Positions 22,337 through 31,045 are shown, numbered from the stretch's first letter. The stretch is 33,870 nt of DNA from Holophagales bacterium UBA5066 (GCA_002414905.1 DIAY01000051.1:1-33870); one strand, 5' to 3'. A program made the numbers and translations. Notes: generated by a model from the sequence alone, not told the origin.

Positions 22337-24114
22337 CCGACGGCTTCCACGATCTTCAGGAGATCCCCGTCGGGGTCGAGCACCAGCGAGACGGCGGGTG
22401 CCCCGCCGGGTGCGGCGAGGGTGAAGGTCTGCACCCCTCCGGTCACGTCGACGACAGCCGTCGTCGACGCCGAGGTGGCGGAGTAGACGCGCAAGGCGAG
22501 CGGGAATCGGTAGTGGGGCGCGTCGTCCGGTGCCGCCCGCGGGTGGACGACGGCGTGCCCCTGGGTCTGCCTCAAGGTCACCTCCACCTGTCCGCTGGAG
22601 AGGTTGCGCCAGGAGGCCCGCAGGACCGGCCGGTACGGCGTCTCGACCCACTGGTCGAAGAACTGCTTCAGGTCCCTGCCCGAGAGCTCCTCGAATGCGG
22701 TGCGCAGGTCCTCTCGCGTCGCGTTGCCCCGTTCGTGTCGCCGCCGGTACTCGCGAAGGCCCGCGAAGAACGTCCCGTCCCCGACGACGCGGCGGAGCAT
22801 GTGCAGCACCCAGGCGCCCTTCTCGTAGATGGCGCCCGAGAAGCGGAACGGGTCGTCGGCGGGCGCGACCACCGGCGGTCCGAGCTGGCCAGCGTAGAGA
22901 CCGTCGTCGTAACGCGTCGTCAGGAGGCGACCGGGGGCGAGGGCCGAGGAGCGTTCGGAGTAGAGGACCTCGGAGTAGGTCGCGAAACCCTCGTTGAGCC
23001 AGATGTCGTCCCAGGTTCGCATCGTCACCTCGTCCCCCCACCACTGGTGGGCCAGCTCGTGGACGAGAAGACCCGTCAGGTCGCGCGAGGCGTTGCCGAG
23101 CAGCGAGCCGCCGATGAGCGTGATCGTCGGGTGCTCCATCCCTCCCGAGAAGCTCCCTTCGGCGATGCCGTACTTCGTGTCGAGGTAGGGGTACTCGCCG
23201 AAGAGCGACGCGAGGACCTCGAGGTGGCCGACCATGGAAGCCACCCGACTCCGGTTGAAGCCGGCGTGCTCGGGGAGGATGTAGCCGACGACGGGCATCG
23301 TCCGCGTGCCGTCCAGAGAGCGGTACTCGGCCGTGATCGTCTCGAACCTGGCGACGGCGAAGGAGACGAGGTAGGCCGGGATCGGCTGCGGGAGCCTCCA
23401 GGTCCACGTCACCTTCCCCGGCTCGGCGGCTGGCGCGGAGGTGCCGCGCCCGGCCGAGGCGGCGACGTAGCCGTCGGGGACGGTGACGGCGACCGTCGTG
23501 ACGGCCTTGTCGGCCGGGTCGTCGACACAGGGCCAGAACGTTCGCGCGTCGAACGGCTCGGCGAGCGAGGAGACGGACGGGCCGCTCGAAGGGGCCGTCC
23601 AGAAGGAGAGCGCGCCTCCTGGCAGGGGCGTGCCGCCCCAGCGCACGACGAGCGTGGTCCGCTCCTCCGCACCGAGAGGCGGGTCGAGGGGGATCCGGAG
23701 AACGTCGGCGGAAGCGGTGTACGCCGCGAGCGGCCGGCCGGCCCGTTCGACGGACCTCACCGTCATCGCGTCGTCGAGGTCCAGCCGGACCTCGGACAGG
23801 CCGCTGCGGAGCGAGGAGAGCCGGATGGTGACCCGTCCCTCGATGGCGACGACAGCCGGGTTCAGGTCGAACGCGAGGTCGTAGGTGAGGATGTCGTAGC
23901 CGCGCCCGGCACCCTCCGGAGCGAGGGGCCCGCGGCCGGTGGAGGCGCGTGCCAGGAGCGACTCCAGGGCCCTCGCCCTCTTGAACCGGCCTTCCTCGTG
24001 TTCAGCCCTCTGCGGAAGGAGCCGGGCCTGGCGCTCCGGCAGGGCGCGGGCGACGGAGCCGGCCGCGACGAGCAGGAAGGCGAGGAGGAGAGATCTCGGG
24101 ACGGGGTGCCGCAT
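22324..24114 (-). CDS. Secreted M1-family zinc aminopeptidase
   Basis: The 596-residue protein has a signal peptide (MRHPVPRSLLLAFLLVAAGS) and a complete gluzincin site: HELAH (His352, Glu353, His356), then 18 residues, then Glu375 in WLNEGFATY. The exopeptidase motif, usually GxMEN, reads GGMEH (324-328), with His in place of Asn. M1 enzymes release N-terminal residues from peptides, here probably in the periplasm or outside. ATG 24114 has GGAGG (24123-24119) 4 nt upstream. The longer frame to 24234 overlaps hemY and was rejected. It begins 13 nt after the hemY stop, so it is the last gene of the hemN-hemH-hemY operon. No functional tie to heme is known to me. Confidence 0.92.
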   Translation of the reverse strand: MRHPVPRSLLLAFLLVAAGSVARALPERQARLLPQRAEHEEGRFKRARALESLLARASTGRGPLAPEGAGRGYDILTYDLAFDLNPAVVAIEGRVTIRLSSLRSGLSEVRLDLDDAMTVRSVERAGRPLAAYTASADVLRIPLDPPLGAEERTTLVVRWGGTPLPGGALSFWTAPSSGPSVSSLAEPFDARTFWPCVDDPADKAVTTVAVTVPDGYVAASAGRGTSAPAAEPGKVTWTWRLPQPIPAYLVSFAVARFETITAEYRSLDGTRTMPVVGYILPEHAGFNRSRVASMVGHLEVLASLFGEYPYLDTKYGIAEGSFSGGMEHPTITLIGGSLLGNASRDLTGLLVHELAHQWWGDEVTMRTWDDIWLNEGFATYSEVLYSERSSALAPGRLLTTRYDDGLYAGQLGPPVVAPADDPFRFSGAIYEKGAWVLHMLRRVVGDGTFFAGLREYRRRHERGNATREDLRTAFEELSGRDLKQFFDQWVETPYRPVLRASWRNLSSGQVEVTLRQTQGHAVVHPRAAPDDAPHYRFPLALRVYSATSASTTAVVDVTGGVQTFTLAAPGGAPAVSLVLDPDGDLLKIVEAVGPAS

Positions 24115-24127
24115 GGGGCCTCCGTGA

Positions 24128-25507
24128 TCAGAGCGTGGGGGCGAGCTCCTCGGCGCGGGTGATTCGCTCGCCGAGCCCGACACCGTCGCGCCAGGAGCCC
24201 GTGACGATGAGACGAGGGCGTTCGCTTCCGGCATTGATCTCGGCGAGGTCCTGCGCGAGGAGGCCGAGAGTGGCGTGGTGACCCACGGGGAGACGCGGGA
24301 GAGCGGTGGGCCACTTCAGGACGCGCCCGAAGACCCGCGGCCCGATCGCGGGATTCAGTTTCCGCACCTCGCCCTCGGCCAGCTTCAGAAGGTCGCCCTC
24401 GGTGAGGTCGGGAGCCGAGGGGTCGAGCGCGCCGCCGAAGAGCGAGGTCGTCAGGGCCACGCCCTCGGGTACCCGCTGCGGGAAGAGCGAGGAGAGGTAG
24501 AGGATTCCGAGCGAGCGCAACCCCTCGCCCCGCGGGATCAGGACACCGAATCCGCGCGGCGCGTCCTTCGCGCGCTCCGGCCGGAAGGCCTGAAGGACGA
24601 CGGCGAGGCGCGAGTAGGCCACGGTCGAGAGACGCGAGGCCGAGCGCGGCAGGCGGGTCTCCAGCAGGGACGAAAAGGATCCGGCGTCGAGCGTCGAGAC
24701 GAGCGTGTCGGCGGGAAAGACGGTGCCGTCGGCGATCTGGACCTTCCAGGTGCCGCCCCCGTCCGCTCCGTCGAAGGGTCCCTCGATGGCGAGGATCTCG
24801 GCGTTCAGCTCGACCCTCACCCCGGCCCGCTGGCTCCTCGCGACGAGCCGCTCCGCGAGCGTCGCAAGGCCGTTGCGGAAGCTGACGGTCCTGGACGCCG
24901 ACCTCGGGCCCGCCGTCTTCCGCGCCTTGAGGGCGTCGCGCAGGACACTTCCCGAGCGCGATTCGGCCTCCCACAACCCGGGGAAGGCGCTCCGCGTCGA
25001 AAGCGTTCTCGGGTCGTCGGCCCAGACGCCCGTGGCGACCGGCCCGCCGACGTATCGGGCGAAGCCGGATCCGAACCGGCGGGAGAAGAAATCGTGGACC
25101 GGCTCGTCGTCGACCCCGGTGGCGCGCAGGGCGGCGAATGGCTCCCGGAGGGCGCGCAACCTGGCCCCGAACGGGATCGCCGTCGAGAGGATTCCCGCGG
25201 GGCCGAAGGCGACCGCACGGGCCCTGCCGTCCCTCACGATCCAGCGGGGGGCCCGCGGGTCGGCGACGAGGACCTCGTCGTCCAGCTCGAGGCTGGCGAC
25301 GAGGCGTTCGGTGGCGGGAGTCATCCGGAGCGTGTGCGGTCCCGCCTCCAGAATCAGCCCCTCCTCCCGCAGTGTCCGGAGGCTCCCGCCGGGTTGCGGT
25401 CCCTCCTCGAGGACGAGGATGTCGTCCCCGGGCGCCGGATTCTGGTTCCGGAGGAAGGCGAGGGCGAGGCCGCTCGTCCCGCCGCCCAGGATGACGATTC
25501 GCCTCAA
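24128..25507 (-). CDS. hemY: Protoporphyrinogen/coproporphyrinogen oxidase (FAD)
   Basis: The 459-residue flavoprotein uses oxygen to oxidise protoporphyrinogen IX (or coproporphyrinogen III in the Gram-positive type). The Rossmann motif IVILGGGTSGLALAF stands at the start (about residues 4-18), followed by EEGPQPGGSLRT and ILEAGPHTLR. The C-terminus carries RLIVTGSWRDGVGLGERI, the second FAD-binding motif. The start is TTG 25507, overlapping the hemH stop as TTGA with AAGGGG upstream. No better start exists, since the frame further up is inside hemH. The neighbouring hemN makes protoporphyrinogen IX, so protoporphyrinogen is the likely substrate. It is translationally coupled to hemH. Confidence 0.9.
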   Translation of the reverse strand: MRRIVILGGGTSGLALAFLRNQNPAPGDDILVLEEGPQPGGSLRTLREEGLILEAGPHTLRMTPATERLVASLELDDEVLVADPRAPRWIVRDGRARAVAFGPAGILSTAIPFGARLRALREPFAALRATGVDDEPVHDFFSRRFGSGFARYVGGPVATGVWADDPRTLSTRSAFPGLWEAESRSGSVLRDALKARKTAGPRSASRTVSFRNGLATLAERLVARSQRAGVRVELNAEILAIEGPFDGADGGGTWKVQIADGTVFPADTLVSTLDAGSFSSLLETRLPRSASRLSTVAYSRLAVVLQAFRPERAKDAPRGFGVLIPRGEGLRSLGILYLSSLFPQRVPEGVALTTSLFGGALDPSAPDLTEGDLLKLAEGEVRKLNPAIGPRVFGRVLKWPTALPRLPVGHHATLGLLAQDLAEINAGSERPRLIVTGSWRDGVGLGERITRAEELAPTL

Positions 25508-26502
25508 CGAACCCCTTGCGGGAGGAGCGCCTTCCGGCTGATGTCGACGAGCGCCTCGATGAAAGAGGGGTGGTCGTTCAGCCCGTCCACGGCGGCGTAG
25601 GTCGGTATTCCGAGCCCGCGGGCCTCGTCCGCGAAGAGCATCCGGATCTCGTAGAGCGTTTCGACGTGATCCGAGACGAATGCGACCGGACAGACGAGGA
25701 CCTGCCTCGCCCCTTCGCGCGCGAGGTCGGCGAGGACCTGGATCGTCGAGGGGCCGAGCCAGGCGATCGGGCCGAGCTTGGACTGGTAGCCGAGACGCGA
25801 GCGGAAACGCCGGCCGAGCCTCTCGTCGATCAGCGCGCACGTTTCTTCGATCTGCTTCGGGTAGGGGTCCTTCCGCTTCTCGATCGTCGAGACGGGGAGC
25901 GAATGGGCGGAGTAGAGCAGGACGGTGGCGGCCGGGTCAGGGTCGGGCAGGAGGGCGGCCGCCTCCTCGATCCGCGCGATGTGCGCGTCGAGGAACCGGG
26001 GTTCGGCGTACCAGGCGTCGGGGGCGTTCACCCGCTCGGGCGTCCAGCCCATCTGTGCGAGCGTCTCGTCGACCCGGGCGAACGAGCCTTTCGTCGTCGT
26101 GACCGAATACTGCGGGTAGAGCGGCAGGACGAAGAGGCGCGTGACTCCGGCATCGCGCAACCCGGGGAGGACATCCTCCACGAGCGGGTCGCTGCAGGTC
26201 ATGGCCGAGCGGACGATCGGCGGCTCGCCGGGCCAGGAACGGGCGAGCGCCGCCTCGAGAAGCATCGCCGACTTCTCCGTCCAGCAGCGGATCGGAGACC
26301 AGCCGATCTTTTCGTAGATTTTTGCCGATTCCGGCGCGCGCGTCGTAGCGATCGTCCAGGCGATCGCCTTTCGCAGCGGCGCGAAGGGGATGCCGAGGAC
26401 CTCCGGGTCGGCGAAGAGGCGGTAGAGGAAACCCTTCAGCTCCTCCCGCTTCGTCGGTCCGCCGAGCTGGACGAGGAGTATCCCGGTCCGCTCCGTGGCC
26501 AT
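25504..26502 (-). CDS. hemH: Ferrochelatase
   Basis: The enzyme inserts Fe2+ into the porphyrin to make heme. The 332-residue length is typical. Signature features are LLVQLGGPTKREE at the start, PLYPQYS (128-133), catalytic His200 in YSAHSLP, Glu281 in VSDHVETLYEI, and QSKLGPIAWLGPST. No C-terminal cysteine cluster is present. The ATG at 26502 overlaps the hemN stop as TGATG, with AGGA upstream, so translation is coupled. It overlaps hemY at the other end. The four-gene run hemN-hemH-hemY-M1 reads as a single operon. Confidence 0.95.
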   Translation of the reverse strand: MATERTGILLVQLGGPTKREELKGFLYRLFADPEVLGIPFAPLRKAIAWTIATTRAPESAKIYEKIGWSPIRCWTEKSAMLLEAALARSWPGEPPIVRSAMTCSDPLVEDVLPGLRDAGVTRLFVLPLYPQYSVTTTKGSFARVDETLAQMGWTPERVNAPDAWYAEPRFLDAHIARIEEAAALLPDPDPAATVLLYSAHSLPVSTIEKRKDPYPKQIEETCALIDERLGRRFRSRLGYQSKLGPIAWLGPSTIQVLADLAREGARQVLVCPVAFVSDHVETLYEIRMLFADEARGLGIPTYAAVDGLNDHPSFIEALVDISRKALLPQGVR

Positions 26503-27890
26503 CACAGGGTCCTGGAGAAGATCTTCGGCTGATCGGCCGGGCGCTTCAGGAGGTACGGGTCGAAAAGCATTGCCACGTTCCGGATGAAGATCCGTCCGAG
26601 GGATGTCACCCGCACCTCGTCCGTCCCCGGCTCGACGAGACCGTCCTCGACGAAGGAGGGGAGGGCCGCGACCGCGTGGGCGAACGTCTCGTCGAACGAG
26701 GCGAGGCCGAACTGCTCCTCCACCTCGCGCTTCTTGATGACGCAGTGGCAGAGGAGGTTTGTAATGACGGTCCGGTGGAGCTGGTCCTCGGCAGAGAGGC
26801 GGTGTCCCTTGATCGTCGACGGGCGCCCCTCGACGCAGGCGGCGTGGTAGGCCGCGTAGTCCTTCGTGTTCTGCACGTAGACGTCGTCGATCTGGGCGAT
26901 GGCCGATACACCGAGAGCGTAGAGGTCGACCCCCGCGTGGGTCGTGTAGCCTTGGAAGTTTCGCCAGAGGGTCCGGTCCTGCTGCGCGCGGGCGATCTCG
27001 TCGTGAGGGAGGGCGAAGTGGTCCATCCCGATGTAGACGTAGCCCGCCTCCGAGAAGCGCTCGATACCCGAGACGAAGATCGCGAACTTCTCTGTCCCTT
27101 CCGGCAGGTGCGCGGCGAGGACCCGCTGCGGCTTCTTCAGCCACGGGACGTGGGCGTAGGAATAGACGGCGAGTCGATCGGGGCGAAGGGTGAGGACCTG
27201 GTCGACGCTTCGGGAGAACCCCCCGAGCGTCTGGCCCGGGAGGCCGTAGATCAGGTCGAGGTTCAACGACTCGTAGCCGAGGTCCCGCGCGGCGTCGACG
27301 AGCGCCTTCGTCATCTCGAAGGGCTGGACGCGGTTCACGAGCTCCTGGACCTCGGGGTCGAAGTCCTGCACCCCCATCGAGACCCGGTTCCAGCCGTGGC
27401 GGCGGAGGACGGCGAGGTGCTCGGGGGTGGTGACGCGCGGGTCGATCTCGACGGAGATCTCGGCTCCGGGGGCCGGTCGGAAGGCGTCGACGAGGTGGCC
27501 CGCGAGGACGTCGGCCTGTCGTGGAGTCAGATAGGTCGGTGTCCCGCCTCCCCAGTGGAGCTGGACCACCGGACGGGAGCGGTCTACACGGGCGGCGAGA
27601 AGGTCGATCTCCCGATGGAGGTCGGCGAGGTAGCCTTCGATCTCTCCGCGGTCCTCTCCCTGCCTCTCGGGCTTCGGAACGACCTTCATGAAGCAGCCGC
27701 AGAACCAGCACTGCTCGTCGCAGAACGGGAGGTGGACGTAGAGGGAGACCGGCCGTTTCGCCGCATTCGCCCGCTCGCAGGCGGCTTCGAAGTCGGCGGG
27801 GCCGATCGCATCGGTCCACTCCGGTGCGGTGGGGTAGGACGTATAGCGAGGCCCCTGGACGTTGTACTTCTCCAGGAGCTCGGTCGTCAT
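26502..27890 (-). CDS. hemN: Oxygen-independent coproporphyrinogen III oxidase
   Basis: This radical SAM enzyme converts coproporphyrinogen III to protoporphyrinogen IX without oxygen. The 462 residues carry YVHLPFCDEQCWFCGC (Cys57, Cys61, Cys64 and Cys66; the fourth Cys is typical of HemN), HWGGGTPTYL, VSMGVQDFDPEVQ and a C-terminal domain. The full-length HemN pattern with RYTSYPT at the start argues against the heme chaperone HemW. ATG 27890 has no good ribosome site. An in-frame GTG at 27932, 9 nt after TGTAAT on the minus strand, would make the mRNA leaderless and add 14 residues. First gene of the hem operon, divergent from the c-di-GMP gene. Confidence 0.95.
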   Translation of the reverse strand: MTTELLEKYNVQGPRYTSYPTAPEWTDAIGPADFEAACERANAAKRPVSLYVHLPFCDEQCWFCGCFMKVVPKPERQGEDRGEIEGYLADLHREIDLLAARVDRSRPVVQLHWGGGTPTYLTPRQADVLAGHLVDAFRPAPGAEISVEIDPRVTTPEHLAVLRRHGWNRVSMGVQDFDPEVQELVNRVQPFEMTKALVDAARDLGYESLNLDLIYGLPGQTLGGFSRSVDQVLTLRPDRLAVYSYAHVPWLKKPQRVLAAHLPEGTEKFAIFVSGIERFSEAGYVYIGMDHFALPHDEIARAQQDRTLWRNFQGYTTHAGVDLYALGVSAIAQIDDVYVQNTKDYAAYHAACVEGRPSTIKGHRLSAEDQLHRTVITNLLCHCVIKKREVEEQFGLASFDETFAHAVAALPSFVEDGLVEPGTDEVRVTSLGRIFIRNVAMLFDPYLLKRPADQPKIFSRTL

Positions 27891-27941
27891 CGGAAGCGTT
27901 TCGCCACGGAGGCGGATCGGTATGGCTGGCACGGGTCGAAG

Positions 27942-27947
27942 ATTACA
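27942..27947 (-). promoter_or_regulatory. -10-like hexamer TGTAAT for the hem operon
   Basis: TGTAAT on the minus strand matches 5 of 6 of the -10 consensus. The in-frame GTG at 27932-27930 lies 9 nt downstream and the conventional ATG (27890) about 51 nt downstream. Either start is possible. Confidence 0.4.
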
Positions 27948-28001
27948 CGGGTGGGCTCTTGGGAGCGGACAGCTTTCCCCGATGCCTGTCGGGCCGCAGC
28001 C

Positions 28002-28007
28002 TAAAAT
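28002..28007 (+). promoter_or_regulatory. -10-like hexamer TAAAAT for the c-di-GMP gene
   Basis: TAAAAT matches 5 of 6 of the -10 consensus. A start near 28014 would leave a leader of about 34 nt carrying AAAGGTG before ATG 28048. Unlike many neighbours, this gene appears to have a normal leader and ribosome site. No clear -35 is visible. Confidence 0.45.
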
Positions 28008-28047
28008 GCGAACATGGCGACCCTGACGCCGGGAAAGGTGTCGTGCG

Positions 28048-29916
28048 ATGACGGACGAAAGTCGACCGCCCTTCTCATGGGCGAACCTTCCCAAGCCGCC
28101 TTCCGCAGAGGAGGACGCCGCGCGGGAGCGCGTGCTGGCCCTTTGCGATCCGGAAGTTCTGGGAACGGCGTTCCAGCCAATATTCAGGGCGCGGACGGGT
28201 GAGCTCGAGGGGTGCGAAGCCCTCCTGCGGCTCCCGCCTGCAAGCGGCTTCGCCGGACCCTACGAGGCCTTCACGGAGGCCCTCCGGGTGGGGCTCGCGT
28301 CCGAGCTCGAGGTCGCGTCGACCGCTCGAGTCTTCAGGGACGCCGAGACGTTCGCGGGCCAGAACCTGATCTTCCTCAATGTCCTCGCACCGTTCCTCAC
28401 CGACCCGCGGCTCGGAGTTTCCTGGCTCGTGGAGAGGGTCGTGTCCCACGGACGCCAGGTGTCCCGCGTCATCCTCGAGCTGCCGGAGATCAGCAGGATC
28501 GTCGACTTCCAGGCCTTCGCACGATCGCTCGAACCCTATCGGCGCGAGGGCTTCCGGATCGCAATCGACGACTTCGGTGCGGGGTACACGAATCTCCGGA
28601 TGATCACGGATATCGCTCCCGATTTCGTAAAGCTGGACCGGGTCTTTATCGAGAATATCTTCGTCCACGCGCGGAAGAGAATCCTGGTCGAGTCGGTCGT
28701 CTCGCTCTGTCACAGGATCAACTGCAGCGTGGTCGCGGAGGGGATCGAAACGGCCGAGGACCTCGAGACCTGCCTCGGGGCCGGCGTGGACTTCCTCCAG
28801 GGTTACCTCCTTGCGCGTCCGGGGCCACCCGAGGAGGCATTTTTCACCGAGGACCTGACTGTCGATTCGGTTCGAGGTGCCCACGCGCGAGGCGAGATCG
28901 TGACTGCGGTCTCCCAGGGACCGACACTTCCCGCCGACGCGCCGCTGTCGGCGGCCAGCGCCTGTTTTCGCTCCGATCCCGACCTCGACGTCATCCCGAT
29001 CCTCCGTGCAGGACGCGCCGTCGGCCTGCTCGGTCGGGCGCGCGCGACGGCCTTCCCGTTCCTGTCGGGGACCTCGGATTCAGACCCCGTCGCCGCTGCG
29101 GTCACCGACACCCCGTGGGACCAGGTGGACGAGACGACGCCGCTCGAGCACATGGCGACGTCCCTCGGCAAGCGGCCGCGGGCCGGCCGCTTCGAGCCGA
29201 TCGTGGTGACCGGGCCCGGAGGGGCCTACAGAGGGCTCGTTCGCTTCGACGACCTGCTGGTGCTCTTCGCCCGGCTTCACGTCGAGAACGGCCTCGAGAC
29301 CCACCCCCTCACCGGCCTCCCCGGGCGGGGACGGCTGGAGGCCGAGGTCGACCGGCGGCTGGCCCGTCGGGTGCCTTTCGCACTGGCGCGCCTGAACCTG
29401 CGGAGGTTCCGGCACTTCAACGACAGGTACGGTTTCGTTCGTGGCGACAAGCTGCTTGCGCACCTTGCGGCCATGCTCAGGACGCTCTCCTACGAGGAAC
29501 CGGGTTCTTTCCTCGCCCACTACGGAGCCGACGATTTCGGCCTGCTGGTTTCACCTGAACGGGTCTCCGGCATCGCCCTTCGCGCCGCGCAGGATCTCGA
29601 ATCTGCGATCAACGACTTCTACGACCTCGAGGACCTCGCAGAAGGGGGACTTGTAGGCCGCGATTCCAGGGGAGGACTTACCGTCGTCGCCCCCGCGGTG
29701 CTCATCGCCGGGATTACCGTGTGGGGCGGAGAGGGCACGCCGACACCTCGAGTCATCGCGGCGGAGGCCGAAATGGCCCTGCGCGAGGCGAGGCAGGACG
29801 GGGTCGTCCAGCCGGTGATCCGGACTGTGGGGTTGCCTGTCGAGCCCGCGCCTCCGCCGCACGAGCCGGACGGGCTTCCCCGGACGCAGACCAGCCTCCC
29901 GAAACCGTTCCGCTGA
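28048..29916 (+). CDS. c-di-GMP protein: EAL domain, CBS-like region, degenerate GGDEF
   Basis: The 622-residue protein lacks a signal peptide or membrane segments, so it is cytoplasmic. The EAL domain (about 30-265) keeps the c-di-GMP phosphodiesterase residues: Glu57 (EALLR), Asn111, Glu144 (LELPE), Asp174-Asp175 (DDFGAGY), Lys195 (VKLDR), Glu231 (AEGIE) and Gln251 (QGYLL). A middle part (about 285-430) resembles a CBS pair. The C-terminal GGDEF domain has lost its signature: GADDF (493-497) replaces GGDEF, HPLTGLPGR replaces DxLTGLPNR, and the usual metal-binding Asp is missing from LNLRRFRHFND. I infer a phosphodiesterase regulated by an inactive nucleotide-binding GGDEF domain. ATG 28048 has AAAGGTG upstream. 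It lies between hemN and hemE. Confidence 0.88.
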   Translation: MTDESRPPFSWANLPKPPSAEEDAARERVLALCDPEVLGTAFQPIFRARTGELEGCEALLRLPPASGFAGPYEAFTEALRVGLASELEVASTARVFRDAETFAGQNLIFLNVLAPFLTDPRLGVSWLVERVVSHGRQVSRVILELPEISRIVDFQAFARSLEPYRREGFRIAIDDFGAGYTNLRMITDIAPDFVKLDRVFIENIFVHARKRILVESVVSLCHRINCSVVAEGIETAEDLETCLGAGVDFLQGYLLARPGPPEEAFFTEDLTVDSVRGAHARGEIVTAVSQGPTLPADAPLSAASACFRSDPDLDVIPILRAGRAVGLLGRARATAFPFLSGTSDSDPVAAAVTDTPWDQVDETTPLEHMATSLGKRPRAGRFEPIVVTGPGGAYRGLVRFDDLLVLFARLHVENGLETHPLTGLPGRGRLEAEVDRRLARRVPFALARLNLRRFRHFNDRYGFVRGDKLLAHLAAMLRTLSYEEPGSFLAHYGADDFGLLVSPERVSGIALRAAQDLESAINDFYDLEDLAEGGLVGRDSRGGLTVVAPAVLIAGITVWGGEGTPTPRVIAAEAEMALREARQDGVVQPVIRTVGLPVEPAPPPHEPDGLPRTQTSLPKPFR

Positions 29917-29920
29917 GCTG

Positions 29921-29951
29921 TTCGTGGAGGCTCGCCGCGAGCCTCCACGAA
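29921..29951. terminator. Bidirectional hairpin after the c-di-GMP gene
   Basis: A perfect 14-bp stem TTCGTGGAGGCTCG / CGAGCCTCCACGAA with a 3-nt loop lies between convergent stops (29916 and 29987). It is the longest perfect inverted repeat I found in the window, but no U-tract follows it on either strand. Confidence 0.7.
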
Positions 29952-29986
29952 GCACCTGGGGCCCCTCGAGTGGAGGAGAGGAGAGT

Positions 29987-31018
29987 TCAGCTCTCGCGGG
30001 CGGCTGCGACGAACGCAGCCACGTTCTCGGGAGGGGTCGGGGGAAGGACGCCGTGGCCGAGGTTCACGACGTGACCGCCGGGGCCGGCAGCGACTTTCAC
30101 AGCCCGCACCGCGGCCTTCACGTCGCCCGGTGTGCCGAGCAGGACGCCCGGATCGACGTTGCCCTGGAGGGCCTTGCCGCCTGCGCGCGTCCGGGCCTCG
30201 TCGAGCGGGAGCTTCCAGTCGACGGAGATGACGTCGCACGCCATCCGGGCGTACGAGTCGATCAGGTGCGCCGAGCCCGAGGCGAAGTGGATGACGGGCA
30301 CCTCTCCCCGTTTCGGCAGCCGCGCCAGCAGGCGTTCGGTCGCCGGGCGGGCGAAGCGGTCGTAGTCGACGCGGGAGAGCTCGCCGGCCCACGAGTCGAA
30401 GACCTGCACGACGTCGGCTCCCGCCTCGATCTGCGCGGCCAGGTAGTCGCCGACGGCGTCGGCGAGCTTGCCCAGGAGCGCCTCGAGGACTCTCGGCTCG
30501 CGCCACATCATCGTCTTGGTGTTCTGAAACGACTTGCTCCCGCCCCCCTCGATCGCGTAGGTCGCGAGCGTCCAGGGGGCGCCGCAGAAGCCGATGACGG
30601 CCGCGCGCCCGGCGACTTCCTTCTTCAGCTCGCCCAGGATCGCCGGGACGAATCCGGTTGCCACCGTCGGGTCGAAGCCGCCGAGGGCCTCGACCTGTGC
30701 AGCGGTCCGGATCGGCGTCGGCAGCTTCGGGCCTCCCTCGTCGAGCCTCACCTCGATCCCCATCGGCGGGAGCGGGATGAGGATGTCGGAAAAGAGGATG
30801 ACCCCGTCCATTCCGAACCGCCGGAACGGCTGCATTGAGACCTCGACCGCCGACGGGACGTCGGCGCAGAGGTCGAGGAATGCGAGCCGCTTGCGAACCT
30901 CTCGGTACTCGGGGAGATAGCGGCCAGCCTGGCGCATGAGCCAGACGGGCGGGCGGTCGACGGGGCGGCCGAAGGCGGCGTCTACGAAGCGCTGGCGGGA
31001 AGGGCCGGGATCGGACAT
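29987..31018 (-). CDS. hemE: Uroporphyrinogen III decarboxylase
   Basis: The enzyme removes four carboxylates from uroporphyrinogen III to give coproporphyrinogen III, the substrate of the hemN product. The 343-residue length is typical. The first signature WLMRQAGRYLPEYR (26-39), FSDILIPLPPMG with its conserved Asp, GFCGAPWTLATY and VQVFDSWAG are all present. ATG 31018 was chosen at the start of the conserved region; the frame continues to 32530 only as antisense to murF. No Shine-Dalgarno is seen; TAACCT (31032-31027) lies 8 nt upstream. It is separated from the hem operon by the convergent c-di-GMP gene and divergent from murF by only 27 bp. Confidence 0.95.
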   Translation of the reverse strand: MSDPGPSRQRFVDAAFGRPVDRPPVWLMRQAGRYLPEYREVRKRLAFLDLCADVPSAVEVSMQPFRRFGMDGVILFSDILIPLPPMGIEVRLDEGGPKLPTPIRTAAQVEALGGFDPTVATGFVPAILGELKKEVAGRAAVIGFCGAPWTLATYAIEGGGSKSFQNTKTMMWREPRVLEALLGKLADAVGDYLAAQIEAGADVVQVFDSWAGELSRVDYDRFARPATERLLARLPKRGEVPVIHFASGSAHLIDSYARMACDVISVDWKLPLDEARTRAGGKALQGNVDPGVLLGTPGDVKAAVRAVKVAAGPGGHVVNLGHGVLPPTPPENVAAFVAAARES

Positions 31019-31026
31019 GAGGCGCG

Positions 31027-31036
31027 AGGTTAGCAT
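31027..31036. promoter_or_regulatory. Mirror-image divergent promoter core, hemE / murF
   Basis: The 10-mer AGGTTAGCAT holds TAACCT on the minus strand (8 nt before the hemE ATG) and TAGCAT on the plus strand (9 nt before the murF ATG), sharing the central TA at 31031-31032. The whole intergenic region is 27 bp, so both mRNAs must be nearly leaderless. Same A-NNN-TA-NNN-T layout as at 6248-6257. Confidence 0.5.
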
Positions 31037-31045
31037 CGGCCCTTC

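Noticed and set aside
28014..28202. Small frame starting at the ATG 6 nt after TAAAAT, as a leaderless peptide
   Set aside because: It overlaps the c-di-GMP gene in another frame, and that gene has its own ribosome site; the translation looks random.
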